Assembly (NCBI GenBank): GCA_028023455.1
Contig: JAQFVV010012400.1
Span: 13,399,748-13,463,747 of the forward strand
Length of the DNA stretch: 64,000 nt
Direction: 5' to 3'
DNA from: Epiperipatus broadwayi
Lineage: Eukaryota > Onychophora > Udeonychophora > Euonychophora > Peripatidae
Made by a program: the position numbers and the translations under genes. The notes under the pieces were generated by a model. That model was given only the letters and a program-made list of their open reading frames with translations. It ran no database searches and had not been told where the DNA came from. This document shows positions 63,691 to 64,000 of this stretch, in pieces; position 1 is the stretch's first letter; every line of letters starts with the position of its first letter.

Positions 63691-64000
63691 TATCATAATT
63701 CTATCACAAATTGCAAGAATAAAATAATGCATAAATTCATAACAGATATATGATGAAATTTCAAAAGCGAACAGAAAAAAAACTTTATGTTCTTGAGAGC
63801 TAAAAATTCCTGGATCAAAACTTAACCTATTACTTCTGGTTCTTGAACAACTAATCATTATTTTATTAGTTAATGCTAAGTACTAATCTTTATCACTGAT
63901 TATTATTAAATCCAATTTAAATATTAATTAATTCCATGACATTATTATAAAAAAACAACAACTTATCTACCATAAGTGAAAAATAATTATTTTCTATTTT
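63691..64000. other. AT-rich stretch, no gene seen
   Basis: Plain AT-rich sequence to the window edge. Confidence 0.4.

Noticed and set aside
1-64000. rRNA, mitochondrial insertion or viral insertion
   Set aside because: No recognisable conserved rRNA blocks, mitochondrial genes or viral proteins on either strand.

Overview
The window looks like nuclear DNA of an invertebrate animal. It is very AT-rich (by eye roughly three quarters A+T), has long homopolymer runs and microsatellites, contains spliced exons with GT/AG borders, and is crowded with decayed eukaryotic transposable elements. Nothing prokaryotic, viral or organellar is evident. The lineage cannot be fixed from the sequence; a mollusc, an arachnid or another AT-rich invertebrate would all fit.

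Only one host gene is supported: a minus-strand INO80D orthologue (INO80 chromatin-remodelling complex subunit D). Two coding exons are clear, at 56288-56021 and 38112-37139, separated by a 17,908-bp phase-2 intron. They join in frame across the second half of a C3H-C3H zinc-binding module. Exon 2 ends in a consensus donor after a conserved TDLFPLG-type motif. The C-terminal half expected from the human protein was not found in the 37 kb to the left, so the gene is partial here.

Almost everything else is repeats, mostly within introns of that gene. 1-10 kb: a dispersed ~0.5-kb repeat, a tRNA-derived SINE head, a minus-strand LINE remnant, and palindromes, including one with ~60-bp arms. 12-22 kb: two foldback elements of one family, a hAT transposase fossil (+), a LINE fossil (-) and small MITEs. 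25-30.4 kb: two plus-strand LINE fossils, the second split by a foldback insertion with a 13-bp target duplication. 33.5-37.0 kb: a whole hAT element (ZBED5/SCAND3-like transposase, broken) ending 92 bp from exon 2. 38-45.3 kb: shuffled duplicated repeats, a foldback insertion, and nested in it a 1.8-kb element with long terminal inverted repeats (TIRs). 46-49 kb: piggyBac-like transposase fragments and an unexplained GC-richer patch. 52.6-55.0 kb: a second TIR element (2.4 kb, perfect 37-bp TIRs) with the same odd build, a G/T-skewed degenerate tandem array that keeps its CpGs. 57.8-63.7 kb: a hAT-like element, a Penelope-like retroelement relic with a GIY-YIG domain between inverted arms, a foldback cluster, and a 168-bp SPIN-like hAT MITE with a perfect 8-bp target duplication.

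The most interesting items are the paired CpG-retaining TIR elements with G/T-skewed arrays, the SPIN-like MITE (a family known for horizontal transfer), and the nesting that gives relative insertion ages.
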